DNA of 41,023 nucleotides, from the NCBI GenBank assembly GCA_045223915.1, contig JBGUZU010000023.1:1-41023 (forward strand), in the 5' to 3' direction. A program made the position numbers and the translations under genes. The stretch comes from Ruminimicrobiellum sp045223915. Lineage in GTDB: Bacteria > Elusimicrobiota > Endomicrobiia > Endomicrobiales > Endomicrobiaceae. Below are positions 1-7,246 of this stretch, one piece after another. How positions within the stretch are numbered: the stretch's first letter is position 1; each line of letters begins with the position of its first letter. The notes beneath the pieces are model-generated. The model had not been told where the DNA came from, searched no databases, and was given only the letters and a program-made list of their open reading frames with translations.

Positions 1-843
1 TATCAATGTTGAATCGTTCAAGAACGTAAATTCGTATCCGAAACCTATATCAAATGCTTCTTCTCTTCCACCAAGTCTTATTGCCAACTTATCATCCAAT
101 ACATAACTTTCAACACCTAATCTGAACTTCGTTTCACCGTCTATAAATATTATATCCAAATCTGCCGTGAATGTTGGAATTTTTACATATGGTAACAATT
201 CACTGAAATATCCTATACCCAACACATTCATGTTACTTACGTTATCTTTTTCTACATAACCGATATCTGCAGGAAGTAAATATTTGCTGCTGAAACCTAC
301 TCTTAATCCGTTCTCGAATGTTGCGAGCAATCCGATATCGCCGGTTACCGCTCCTTTACTTTCGGAAAGGTCTTCATCATCTTCAAAGTTTATTTCTTCT
401 CTTAAATACTTTATGTTCAAACCGGCACTCAAATTTACTAAATCCGTATCTACTTTTAATACATCATTTAACCTTCTTGCATAACCTAAATTAAATGCAT
501 CGTATCTTGCAAGAGCAGGTGTTCCGAGTGATGACCATGCAAATGATACTGCTCCCCATTCTTCCGAAATAGGATATACCGCTCCTAAATAGTTTGTACT
601 TATTTCCACTCCTTCAAGACCTGAAAACAATCTTGATCCCATAAGTGTTACTTCTCTTTGTCCGCAGTTTGCTATACCTGCTATGTTATACAAAGGTGCA
701 TTGGCATCGTTTGCTACGGCGGTAAATGCTCCGCCCATTCCCAATGCTCTTACTCCCCAATAGGTATCTTCAAAAGCCGCTTGTGCTTTTTGAACACCTA
801 CTACCATTATGGATAATAATAATACTGCCAAAATCTTTTTCAA
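1..843 (-). CDS. PorV/PorQ-like outer membrane protein (3' part outside window)
   Basis: The frame is open from a TTG start at 843 to the left edge, giving the first 281 residues. TTG is chosen because AAGGGG, overlapping the stop codon of the upstream gene, sits 5-6 nt before it, and the product then starts with a clear signal peptide (MKKILAVLLLSIMVVGVQ, cleavage after AQA). The mature part begins with the RALGMGGAFTAVANDANAPLYN pattern split across about 20 residues, typical of PorV/PorQ (UPF0164) beta-barrel proteins, followed by alternating amphipathic beta strands. In Bacteroidota PorV shuttles type IX cargo; Elusimicrobiota have many family members of unknown role. It is 10 nt behind the FlgD-tail protein, so the two are probably co-transcribed. 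Family call is by pattern; the role is not established. Confidence 0.75.
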   Translation of the reverse strand, partial: MKKILAVLLLSIMVVGVQKAQAAFEDTYWGVRALGMGGAFTAVANDANAPLYNIAGIANCGQREVTLMGSRLFSGLEGVEISTNYLGAVYPISEEWGAVSFAWSSLGTPALARYDAFNLGYARRLNDVLKVDTDLVNLSAGLNIKYLREEINFEDDEDLSESKGAVTGDIGLLATFENGLRVGFSSKYLLPADIGYVEKDNVSNMNVLGIGYFSELLPYVKIPTFTADLDIIFIDGETKFRLGVESYVLDDKLAIRLGGREEAFDIGFGYEFTFLNDSTLI

Positions 844-853
844 AAGATACCCC

Positions 854-2149
854 TTAGTATACGAATGCTATTGTACCATTTATCAACTTACCATCAACTT
901 TCAACTGATAAATGTATATACCACTCTTTGCCCAATCGCCGCTATCATCTCTTCCATCCCAAACAAAACCTTCTGCTGTTCCGGAAGTAATTTCTCTTAT
1001 TTTCTTACCGTTTACATTGTATATCTTAAGAACATCGCCTTCTTTCATGTTCTTGAATTCAAATCCGGGATACTTAGTACCGATTCTACCCTTAACAATC
1101 GTTCTTCTTACAGGTTTACAATCGTCAGCTGTAGGAACTTCCAATACAGCTATTATCCTACCCCAAGCATTAAAAAACATCGGATAAGATAAGGTTCTGC
1201 TACTTTCATCAAAACTTAAAAAACGTTTTGCTTGATCATCATCTATTCTTACCCACCCATCTTGTTTTTTTATATTCCCTTTATCATCACAAGCATCAGG
1301 ATCTTCATTATACTCCATAACAAACCTTTTTGCTTTTTTACAAATTGCAAACTCATTTTCCTGCAACGGTGTCGGTTGAGCTGAATCCAAATATAAAATA
1401 CTCGTGGTATCAATACCACCCTCAGCATCATCCCAAGCTGCCTCACCGGGAACAATATTAATTGCATTCACAGCCTCAAGAACATTAACATTCTTCAATT
1501 TGGTTTTCATTAGTCCAAATGCGCCCGAAACACTGTTATCTAAAGTACCGAATCTAAATGTCCAATTCATACGTCTTCCTAAAAGAGCAGGATAAGCCGG
1601 CTTTGTACCAGTCCAATTAGGTTGAGATTGATCACCGGTAGGTTGAGATAAGGTATATTCTCTACCCATATCTATATATACAGTTTTCGAACTTATAATT
1701 ACTGCAGACTGATAAACATCCGTTGGCATTTCCAAATGCACTTTTTCACCATTTGACTTTTTTGTTTGGAAGTCGCCACTTGCTCTATAACTTATCATAC
1801 CACCAATATACGAATTATTTATTACTCTTGTTCCGGGATAAAAAAATTCATCGGAAATTATACTTATATAATCCGGTCCTTTTTGAATATTTGTCGTTTC
1901 ATCATTCATATAGTACATTACATTTCCAACAGCAGAATCACAAAGATTACTAAAATGTGCCAAGGTTTTTGGTTTTAAAACCATGTTACAACTTATTAGT
2001 TCGGTAACTCTCGGTTCATCGTGTATCAATTCCGGAGTAAAATCATAAAAATCCGCCAAAGCACGATACGTATCCGCAAAAACGGATAATCTTGCCATAC
2101 AGATCAATGCTAAAACTAAAATTGGTAATAATACTTTTTTCATTTTCAT
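854..2149 (-). CDS. Secreted protein with FlgD-like Ig C-terminal domain
   Basis: 431 aa. The N-terminus is a signal peptide (MKMKKVLLPILVLALICMA, predicted cleavage after VFA). The middle, about residues 30-330, is beta-rich and matches no family I recognise. The last ~75 residues fit the FlgD Ig-like / gliding-motility C-terminal fold: a phrase like LKIYNVNGKKIREI, then GFVWDGRDDSGDWAKSGIY and a final strand. Such domains end many exported proteins in Elusimicrobiota and Bacteroidota. There is no clear Shine-Dalgarno before the ATG at 2149 (a second ATG follows at 2143). It lies 49 nt after the 457-aa gene and 10 nt before the PorV-like gene, so it probably belongs to an envelope operon. 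Substrate or partner cannot be told from sequence. Confidence 0.8.
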   Translation of the reverse strand: MKMKKVLLPILVLALICMARLSVFADTYRALADFYDFTPELIHDEPRVTELISCNMVLKPKTLAHFSNLCDSAVGNVMYYMNDETTNIQKGPDYISIISDEFFYPGTRVINNSYIGGMISYRASGDFQTKKSNGEKVHLEMPTDVYQSAVIISSKTVYIDMGREYTLSQPTGDQSQPNWTGTKPAYPALLGRRMNWTFRFGTLDNSVSGAFGLMKTKLKNVNVLEAVNAINIVPGEAAWDDAEGGIDTTSILYLDSAQPTPLQENEFAICKKAKRFVMEYNEDPDACDDKGNIKKQDGWVRIDDDQAKRFLSFDESSRTLSYPMFFNAWGRIIAVLEVPTADDCKPVRRTIVKGRIGTKYPGFEFKNMKEGDVLKIYNVNGKKIREITSGTAEGFVWDGRDDSGDWAKSGIYIYQLKVDGKLINGTIAFVY

Positions 2150-2198
2150 TTTTTTATAAACACTATTTTAATACAAAACTATTCAAATAACAACTGCT

Positions 2199-3572
2199 TT
2201 ATTCATAGTTCAATTCAAAAACAATATTTCCTACATAAGTTACGCCACCCGCAGCATTAGCAAAACCGCCACCTAAATAAACTTTAGGTTTTTTCTCAAC
2301 TGTCGGAACATAAATCGGGTCACCATGTTCATCATATTGTCCGTTCTTTTTCATAAATCCGTAATACCCCTTATGAAACCCCTCACTAGCACCATGATAT
2401 CCCAAAGAAGAATCCCAAACAGTAATATAGTCTACATCCTCCGGATTATTAAAATCTACATCTGTAAAATCTTTTACATAAAACCAAGGAAAATATTCCG
2501 TATTTCCGCTACCTGAGTCATATAAATTATAATCTGAATCTTGTCCTATAATATACGTATCTCCGGATTGGTTTGTCAATGTTCCGTTATATGCTCTCCA
2601 ACACAGAGGAACGATATAATCTTTACCCTTTGCCGTAGCATACATTCCATTTCTTTTAAGGTTACCTTCCGGAGCACCATTATTTGTGTACAATCTAACC
2701 GTCCATTGAGAAGCATACGTATCCATATCCAACTCAACATATTGACCGCATGCTACCCACGGTTCCCACTTTCTTCCTGCAAAAACAGACTCATCATCCC
2801 ACGTGATTTGCGTAGGATTCTCAGGAATTCCCGGCCATTGTTCATATTCATTCTTTTTCAAAGTAACATTAAAACTTGCGGAAGAACTATCTGTTCTTAA
2901 AACAACATTGTCAATATAAAACACCGTATTTTGTGTTAACTGATTATTTTCTGTTTTCATTAAAAAACTGCTATACACTCTATGCAAGTTCGCACCAGAA
3001 AGAGTTGTTAAATCTAAAACAACATGTTGCCAATTATTGTTATTTTTAGACACACCCAAACTTCCCAGAGATACGCAATTTTCGCCTAAATAGTCTTTTA
3101 TTCCCACCAAAACGACATCAACATCCCCTCTTACTGGTTTTACCCAAAAATCGAGATATTTAAAATGGCTTATATCCGTAGATTGCTCATCAAATCCTTT
3201 ATCATTACTTGCTGCAGTAACAAAAGGAAATGTAACAGACGTCCAATAATATTGAGGGAATTCCGGAGATTCCGGAGTAACAGAATTCCATTTATTATCC
3301 ATAACAATTTCCCAATAATTCATACCTTCTTTTGCATTTGCCGGAGCAGACGTTACATGAACAGCAGACACAGCTCTCCAAGCACCGTAACTACTGCCTG
3401 CCCAAACTCCTATATTGTCCTGACTCAAACTGTTATAGAATGTAGCTCCGGTATAATTGTCGGTCAATATACCATAAACATTTCTTTCGGTTAGGTTACT
3501 TGCAAAAACAGAAACCGAAACAAACATGAAGCCTAATATTAATGATAATGATAAAAACTTTCTATTTAACAA
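2199..3572 (-). CDS. Secreted two-domain protein, galactose-binding-like N domain
   Basis: 457 aa from a TTG start; the signal peptide (LSLSLILGFMFVSVSVFA) needs this start and an AAGAG lies ~9 nt upstream. Residues ~60-240 look like a carbohydrate-binding/galactose-binding beta sandwich: KYLDFWVKP, then WQHVVLDLTTLSG and FYIDNVVL are the usual strands of CBM11/CIA30-like folds. Residues ~255-457 resemble the whole mature 251-aa protein encoded just upstream: an ITW...W..A.QYV...Y...W.V.LYTNN phrase near the front, and an end of the form GGGFANAAGGVTY...V.E..YE. I infer that the pair arose by duplication with a domain gained or lost. Function is unknown; a surface polysaccharide-binding or structural role fits but is not shown. 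Confidence 0.75.
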   Translation of the reverse strand: MLNRKFLSLSLILGFMFVSVSVFASNLTERNVYGILTDNYTGATFYNSLSQDNIGVWAGSSYGAWRAVSAVHVTSAPANAKEGMNYWEIVMDNKWNSVTPESPEFPQYYWTSVTFPFVTAASNDKGFDEQSTDISHFKYLDFWVKPVRGDVDVVLVGIKDYLGENCVSLGSLGVSKNNNNWQHVVLDLTTLSGANLHRVYSSFLMKTENNQLTQNTVFYIDNVVLRTDSSSASFNVTLKKNEYEQWPGIPENPTQITWDDESVFAGRKWEPWVACGQYVELDMDTYASQWTVRLYTNNGAPEGNLKRNGMYATAKGKDYIVPLCWRAYNGTLTNQSGDTYIIGQDSDYNLYDSGSGNTEYFPWFYVKDFTDVDFNNPEDVDYITVWDSSLGYHGASEGFHKGYYGFMKKNGQYDEHGDPIYVPTVEKKPKVYLGGGFANAAGGVTYVGNIVFELNYE

Positions 3573-3662
3573 TTTATTTCTCTTAGTTGTTTTAAAATCT
3601 TTACTGCTTAATTAAACCATTTTTGATAACTTAATAAAATAGTAAAGAACTTTTACTGCAAG

Positions 3663-3695
3663 TTAGTAAGTGCGGGAAAAACCCGCACTTACTAA
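3663..3695 (-). terminator. Perfect 14-bp hairpin after the 251-aa secreted gene
   Basis: Arms 3663-3676 and 3682-3695 are perfectly complementary around a 5-base loop, seven nt after the stop codon of the gene ending at 3703. The 3' side on the minus strand is not a strong U-run, so it may be a partial terminator or an mRNA 3'-end stabiliser rather than a complete stop. It separates the promoter-proximal gene from the three downstream secreted genes. Confidence 0.55.
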
Positions 3696-3702
3696 AAGAA
3701 AA

Positions 3703-4458
3703 TTATTCGAAATCTTCTACAACGTGTACTGTTGTTGTATATGTATCGCCACCGATAACATCCTTAAATCCGCCGAAGAAATACATATAAGCTGTGTTAT
3801 CTGTGCAAGCTCCAGACCATGCACCGGTTGTTGCATCAACACCGAATGTAGGTCCGTTCAAAGATGCAATTATTGTATAATCTTCATCATACTCACCATT
3901 GCTCTTATCAGATAAATATCTATCTGCTCTCAAAACAGGTGCATTTGCACCGGTACCATTTTTCTCAATAACTTCTGTACCATTAGATGTTATTGATGAA
4001 TTTTTAGTAGTGTTATAAGAGAACATTACAGGAATATATCCTCTGTAAGCACCACCATTTGCTGTACCTTTACCTGCTGTTCTTACCAAACCACCATATG
4101 ATTCTGTTCCTGCTACACCTTGAGTACCATTCCAATCTGTATAGTTAGGTTCCAAGCTAGGCTTATCTATCTTATTTTGTGTATACATGTATACATTAGC
4201 ACCTGCTTTTGTAATGTCTGCTGTTACTACTGCATACTGATCTGCTCTTACCCAAGCTATGTCCTCACTCATGTTAAATGCATCTGCACTTGACCATACA
4301 AGATTTGTTGCATTTTGATCATTTGAAATGTTCTTCAACTGAAAACTAAAACTTGCTGCTCCTGCAAAAGTTGCCGTTGCAGTAAAGTTAACACTTGCTG
4401 CAAAAGCCGAACTGCTAACGAACAATGCTGCTACTACTAAGCTCAAGACTTTTTTCAT
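3703..4458 (-). CDS. Small secreted protein, likely abundant surface protein
   Basis: 251 aa with a textbook signal peptide (MKKVLSLVVAALFVSSSAFA). The mature protein is Thr/Ala/Asn/Gly-rich and beta-patterned, with no charged clusters. Its front (NLVW...DIAWVRADQYAVV...NVYMYTQNK) and its end (MYFFGGFKDVIGGDTY...V.EDFE) align by eye with the C-terminal half of the neighbouring 457-aa protein. Start: ATG at 4458 with a GGGGG run and AGGA upstream. The gene has its own promoter (4518-4546) and a strong 3' hairpin, which suggests higher expression than the genes behind it; an abundant envelope component is my inference. I know no named family for this domain. Confidence 0.75.
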   Translation of the reverse strand: MKKVLSLVVAALFVSSSAFAASVNFTATATFAGAASFSFQLKNISNDQNATNLVWSSADAFNMSEDIAWVRADQYAVVTADITKAGANVYMYTQNKIDKPSLEPNYTDWNGTQGVAGTESYGGLVRTAGKGTANGGAYRGYIPVMFSYNTTKNSSITSNGTEVIEKNGTGANAPVLRADRYLSDKSNGEYDEDYTIIASLNGPTFGVDATTGAWSGACTDNTAYMYFFGGFKDVIGGDTYTTTVHVVEDFE

Positions 4459-4517
4459 GTCCTGTTACCCCCAATTTAGATTTTATTTTTTATTTCGCTT
4501 TTTCGCGACACTACCAT

Positions 4518-4546
4518 AGCATAATAAACAAAAATAAAAATGTCAA
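4518..4546 (-). promoter_or_regulatory. Sigma70-type promoter for the secreted-protein cluster
   Basis: On the minus strand an exact TTGACA (4541-4546) is followed after 17 nt by TATGCT (4518-4523). This leaves an untranslated leader of roughly 50 nt before the ATG at 4458. Position and spacing fit; the -10 matches 4 of 6 consensus bases. Confidence 0.6.
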
Positions 4547-4592
4547 CAATATTTTTTCAATTTCACAAATTTTTTACAAATTTATATATAAG

Positions 4593-5507
4593 TTATTTCT
4601 TTGCCGCATCATTTTTATCTTTAAAAAGTTCCGCTATACCGGCAAGTGATGCCGTAACACCGCTTGTTTCCAAAGGCAAAAATATTTTACTTGCTTTACC
4701 GTCTGCAACTTTACCTAATGTTTCCATATACTTTATAGCTATAAGGTCGTTTGTAGGTTTACCTTGGTGTATTGCATTGTAAACCGTATCAATTTCATAT
4801 TTTTGTGCATCGGCAACTCTTTTAATAGCTTCTGCCTGACCTTCGGCTTCCAAAATTGATTTTTGTTTCTTAGCTTCTGATTCCAAAATAACTGCTTGTT
4901 TTTCTCCTTCAGCTTTTAAAATTGCGGATTGTCTGAAACCTTCGGCTTCCAAAATGTTTGCTCTTTTTTCTCTTTCAGCTTTCATTTGTTTAGACATGGA
5001 TTCCGTAATGTCCCTCGGGGGATCAATTTTCTGAATTTCCACTCTGGTTATTTTTACACCCCATTTATCCGTTGCTTCATCCATAACGGCTCTTAATTGG
5101 TTATTGATTTTTTCTCTTGATGTAAGGGTGGAATCGAGTTCCATATCACCGATAACATTTCTCAAGTTTGTTTGTGCAAGTTTAAGTGCCGCCATAGCAA
5201 AGTTTGCTACATTATATACTACTCTTACAGGATCGGTAATTTGGAAGTATATAATAGCATCTACGGTTACCGTAACGTTATCTTTTGTAATAACGTTTTG
5301 CGGTGCAACATCCATAACCTGCTCTCTCATATCTATTTTTTTCAAAGATTGAAATATAGGAATAACTATAGTTACACCGGCACCTACCGTTCTTGAATAT
5401 TTACCTAATGTTTCCACCAAACCTTTTTCGTACTGTTGAACAATTCTTACCGTGTTTGCAATAAAAAAGAATAAAACAATAAAAGCTACTATCCATAAAG
5501 CTACCAT
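4593..5507 (-). CDS. SPFH/Band 7 (stomatin-like, QmcA-type) membrane protein
   Basis: 304 aa. One N-terminal membrane segment (residues ~3-20) is followed by the SPFH/Band 7 domain (~20-185: QQYEKGLVETLGKY, VDAIIYFQITDP, WGVKITRVEIQKIDPP) and then a long coiled coil of repeated ILEAEG.R/KQ.AIL units (~185-235), ending in a short hydrophobic/charged tail. This is the stomatin/slipin/QmcA architecture; such proteins form ring oligomers in membrane microdomains and are linked to membrane protease control. AAGGGGG lies just before the ATG. It is 23 nt behind the NfeD gene, the classic stomatin-NfeD operon pair, which strongly supports the assignment. HflC/HflK are less likely because only one SPFH gene is present. 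Confidence 0.92.
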   Translation of the reverse strand: MVALWIVAFIVLFFFIANTVRIVQQYEKGLVETLGKYSRTVGAGVTIVIPIFQSLKKIDMREQVMDVAPQNVITKDNVTVTVDAIIYFQITDPVRVVYNVANFAMAALKLAQTNLRNVIGDMELDSTLTSREKINNQLRAVMDEATDKWGVKITRVEIQKIDPPRDITESMSKQMKAEREKRANILEAEGFRQSAILKAEGEKQAVILESEAKKQKSILEAEGQAEAIKRVADAQKYEIDTVYNAIHQGKPTNDLIAIKYMETLGKVADGKASKIFLPLETSGVTASLAGIAELFKDKNDAAKK

Positions 5508-5530
5508 TTTTTCCCCCTTATTTTTCTATT

Positions 5531-5947
5531 TTATTTTTTTACAACTAATTTTGTTCCGTCTACAGCTTCTACAGTAACGGTTTCGTTAACATCTATTTCT
5601 TCTTTTGATACGGCAAGCCAAACTTCCCCTTCAATTTTTACTTTACCCATATCGTTTACTTTTATTTTTTCGGTAACAACGGCTTTTGCACCTATTAAAG
5701 AATCTACATTTGTTTGAGTTTTTTGATTTGCGATATATTTTTTAAACAGCGGCCTTATAAGTAATATTGATGCCAACGATACGGCACAGAATACTACCAA
5801 TTCCACCTGAAACGATGCACCGAGCAACGAAAAAAGCATAGAGAACAATGCTCCGGTAGAAAAACATAAAAAGAAAAACACACCGGTAGTCATTATTTCA
5901 AGGCCTAAGAAAACTAAAAATAAAATTAACCAAATGTACCAAGTCAT
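5531..5947 (-). CDS. NfeD-like membrane protein (short form)
   Basis: 138 aa from the ATG at 5947, chosen over an upstream in-frame start at 5977 because AAGGAGG lies immediately before it. Residues ~1-70 hold hydrophobic segments (WYIWLILFLVFLGLEI, FFFLCFSTGALFSMLFSLL, VVFCAVSLASILLI); residues ~80-138 form the soluble OB-fold domain (LIGAKAVVTEKI, GKVKIEGEVWLAV, VTVEAVDGTKLVV). It lacks the N-terminal ClpP-like serine protease of long NfeD proteins, so it is the truncated NfeD1b type. These partner the SPFH protein encoded next, probably in membrane protein quality control. Confidence 0.9.
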   Translation of the reverse strand: MTWYIWLILFLVFLGLEIMTTGVFFFLCFSTGALFSMLFSLLGASFQVELVVFCAVSLASILLIRPLFKKYIANQKTQTNVDSLIGAKAVVTEKIKVNDMGKVKIEGEVWLAVSKEEIDVNETVTVEAVDGTKLVVKK

Positions 5948-5959
5948 TTTTCCCTCCTT

Positions 5960-6111
5960 AAAAATTGCCGAAGGCAATTTTTGGAAGATTGGAAGATTGG
6001 ATAATTGGAAGATTGGAAGTTCAAAGGTAAAATTTGCTTTGCAAATTTTTTTATTATCCAGTTTCCCTCTTTTCCTCTAATCTTCTACTCTTCTAATCTT
6101 CTGCTCTTCTA
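5960..6111. repeat. Compound intergenic repeat block 1
   Basis: Fills the gap between lepB and nfeD. Contains two 3-base-loop hairpins of one family (5960-5982, arms TTGCC/GGCAA; 6029-6049, arms TTTGC/GCAAA), an octamer array of GGAAGATT type (5983-6020) and, at the far end, its inverse AATCTTCT type (6078-6111). The block therefore has inverted ends. The lepB stop codon TAG is the first three bases of the array read on the minus strand. Confidence 0.8.
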
Positions 6112-6891
6112 TTTTATAATCTTAATTCTCTTTATGGGCCAATAGTTTACAAGTGCTTGGCCTTTCAAATATTTATCGGGTAACGGGCCCCAAAATCTTG
6201 CATCAAAAGAAGCATCTCTGTTGTCACCCAAAACCATATAATGACCTTTCGGAACCGTAACGGGACCGAAATTATCTCTTACAAAAGCAACAGGCAATGT
6301 AGCAAATTCGCCTTGTTCCCAAGCTTTTTGATATTCTTCCATACTTTCATATAAATTAAAATTCTTGTAAGTTTCGGGATCTTCGTAGTTAACATAATCT
6401 TCCTGCATAGCAACATCGTTTACATAAAGCACTTTATCTTTTATTTCTACTTTGTCACCTTCAAGAGCAATACATCTTTTTATGTAATCTTTTTTTACAC
6501 CTTCCGCTCTTTCAATAGGACTTAATGCAGGAGGAGGACATCTGAAAATAACGACATCACCTTTTTTTACTTTCTTTATAGGCAATATTCTTTTGCCGTC
6601 GGTAAAAGGAACTCTGAAACCGTAAACACATTTTGCGGCAAACAAGTGATCGCCTATAAGTAATGTTTTTTCCATACTTCCCGTAGGTATTTTAAACGCC
6701 TGTATAAGAAAATACATTATTACGGATGCTATTATAAGTGCCGTCCATAATGTATCTACCCAGGAATAAACATCGGCAAAAACTTTGTTTGCTTTTTCCG
6801 TTTTAATAAATTTTTTCTTTACTACCTGCATTATGATAGCAAGTACTAAAAAAATACAACCCGCTATAAATAATTTTATTTCCATTTCCAT
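6109..6891 (-). CDS. lepB: Signal peptidase I
   Basis: 260 aa from the ATG at 6891; a TTG four codons upstream lacks a ribosome site, while GGAAA precedes the chosen ATG. Two N-terminal hydrophobic segments are followed by the S26 motifs: PTGSMEKTL with catalytic Ser72, box C KKGDVVIFRCPP, box D DYIKRCIALEGD with general-base Lys138, and box E GDNRDASFDARFWGP. The enzyme removes signal peptides from exported proteins at the outer face of the inner membrane. An insertion of ~30 residues between boxes D and E (NYEDPETYKNFNLYESMEEY region) is somewhat longer than in Gram-positive versions. The gene is flanked by repeat blocks on both sides, and its TAG stop is the first codon of an octamer array. 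Confidence 0.95.
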   Translation of the reverse strand: MEMEIKLFIAGCIFLVLAIIMQVVKKKFIKTEKANKVFADVYSWVDTLWTALIIASVIMYFLIQAFKIPTGSMEKTLLIGDHLFAAKCVYGFRVPFTDGKRILPIKKVKKGDVVIFRCPPPALSPIERAEGVKKDYIKRCIALEGDKVEIKDKVLYVNDVAMQEDYVNYEDPETYKNFNLYESMEEYQKAWEQGEFATLPVAFVRDNFGPVTVPKGHYMVLGDNRDASFDARFWGPLPDKYLKGQALVNYWPIKRIKIIK

Positions 6892-6931
6892 TTGCTTTTC
6901 CAATTAATCAGATTAATATAAATGATACAAA

Positions 6932-7222
6932 AAAAATTTTGTTTTGCATAGTAAAAATTTGCAAAACAAAATTTTTAGGTTAAAGCTTAAAGCTTATTAA
7001 AAAATTGCAGAGCAATTTTTAGCTTATAGTTTAGAACTGAAAAAGGCAACGACGAGATTCCGGATCAAAGTCCGGAATGACAGAACGGCAGAGGATTGGA
7101 GGATTGGAAGATTTGAAGATTGGAAGTTAAATTGTAAAAATCGCATAGCGATTTTTGATTTTTCATAGATTCCGTGTCAAGCACGGAATGACAACAAAGA
7201 GATCCCGCATCAAGTGCGGGAT
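6932..7222. repeat. Compound intergenic repeat block 2 (tex-lepB gap)
   Basis: The 343-nt gap holds no gene. It contains a perfect 17-bp AT-rich stem (6932-6948/6960-6976) followed by U-rich sequence on the minus strand, two 3-base-loop hairpins (7000-7020 arms TTGC/GCAA; 7136-7156 arms TCGC/GCGA), a GGATTGGAA/GGAAGATT octamer array (7091-7128) and three ATTCC-type palindromes in the same orientation (7057-7078, 7169-7189, 7202-7222), each ending in GAC. An AAGCTTAAAGCTT stretch (6981-6996) recurs downstream of rnc. The 17-bp stem may terminate tex. Confidence 0.75.
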
Positions 7223-7246
7223 GACATTGTTGGTTGTACGTATTTT

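Noticed and set aside
854..1080. FlgD-like C-terminus considered as a type IX secretion signal
   Set aside because: Only a PorV-like protein is nearby; no other type IX component is in the window, so secretion by that route cannot be claimed.
5948..5977. Earlier in-frame start for the NfeD protein
   Set aside because: It would translate the ribosome site AAGGAGG and part of a repeat hairpin; the ATG at 5947 is correctly spaced.
5983..6111. Octamer arrays considered as a CRISPR-like array
   Set aside because: Unit of ~8 bases, no unique spacers of constant length, no cas genes.
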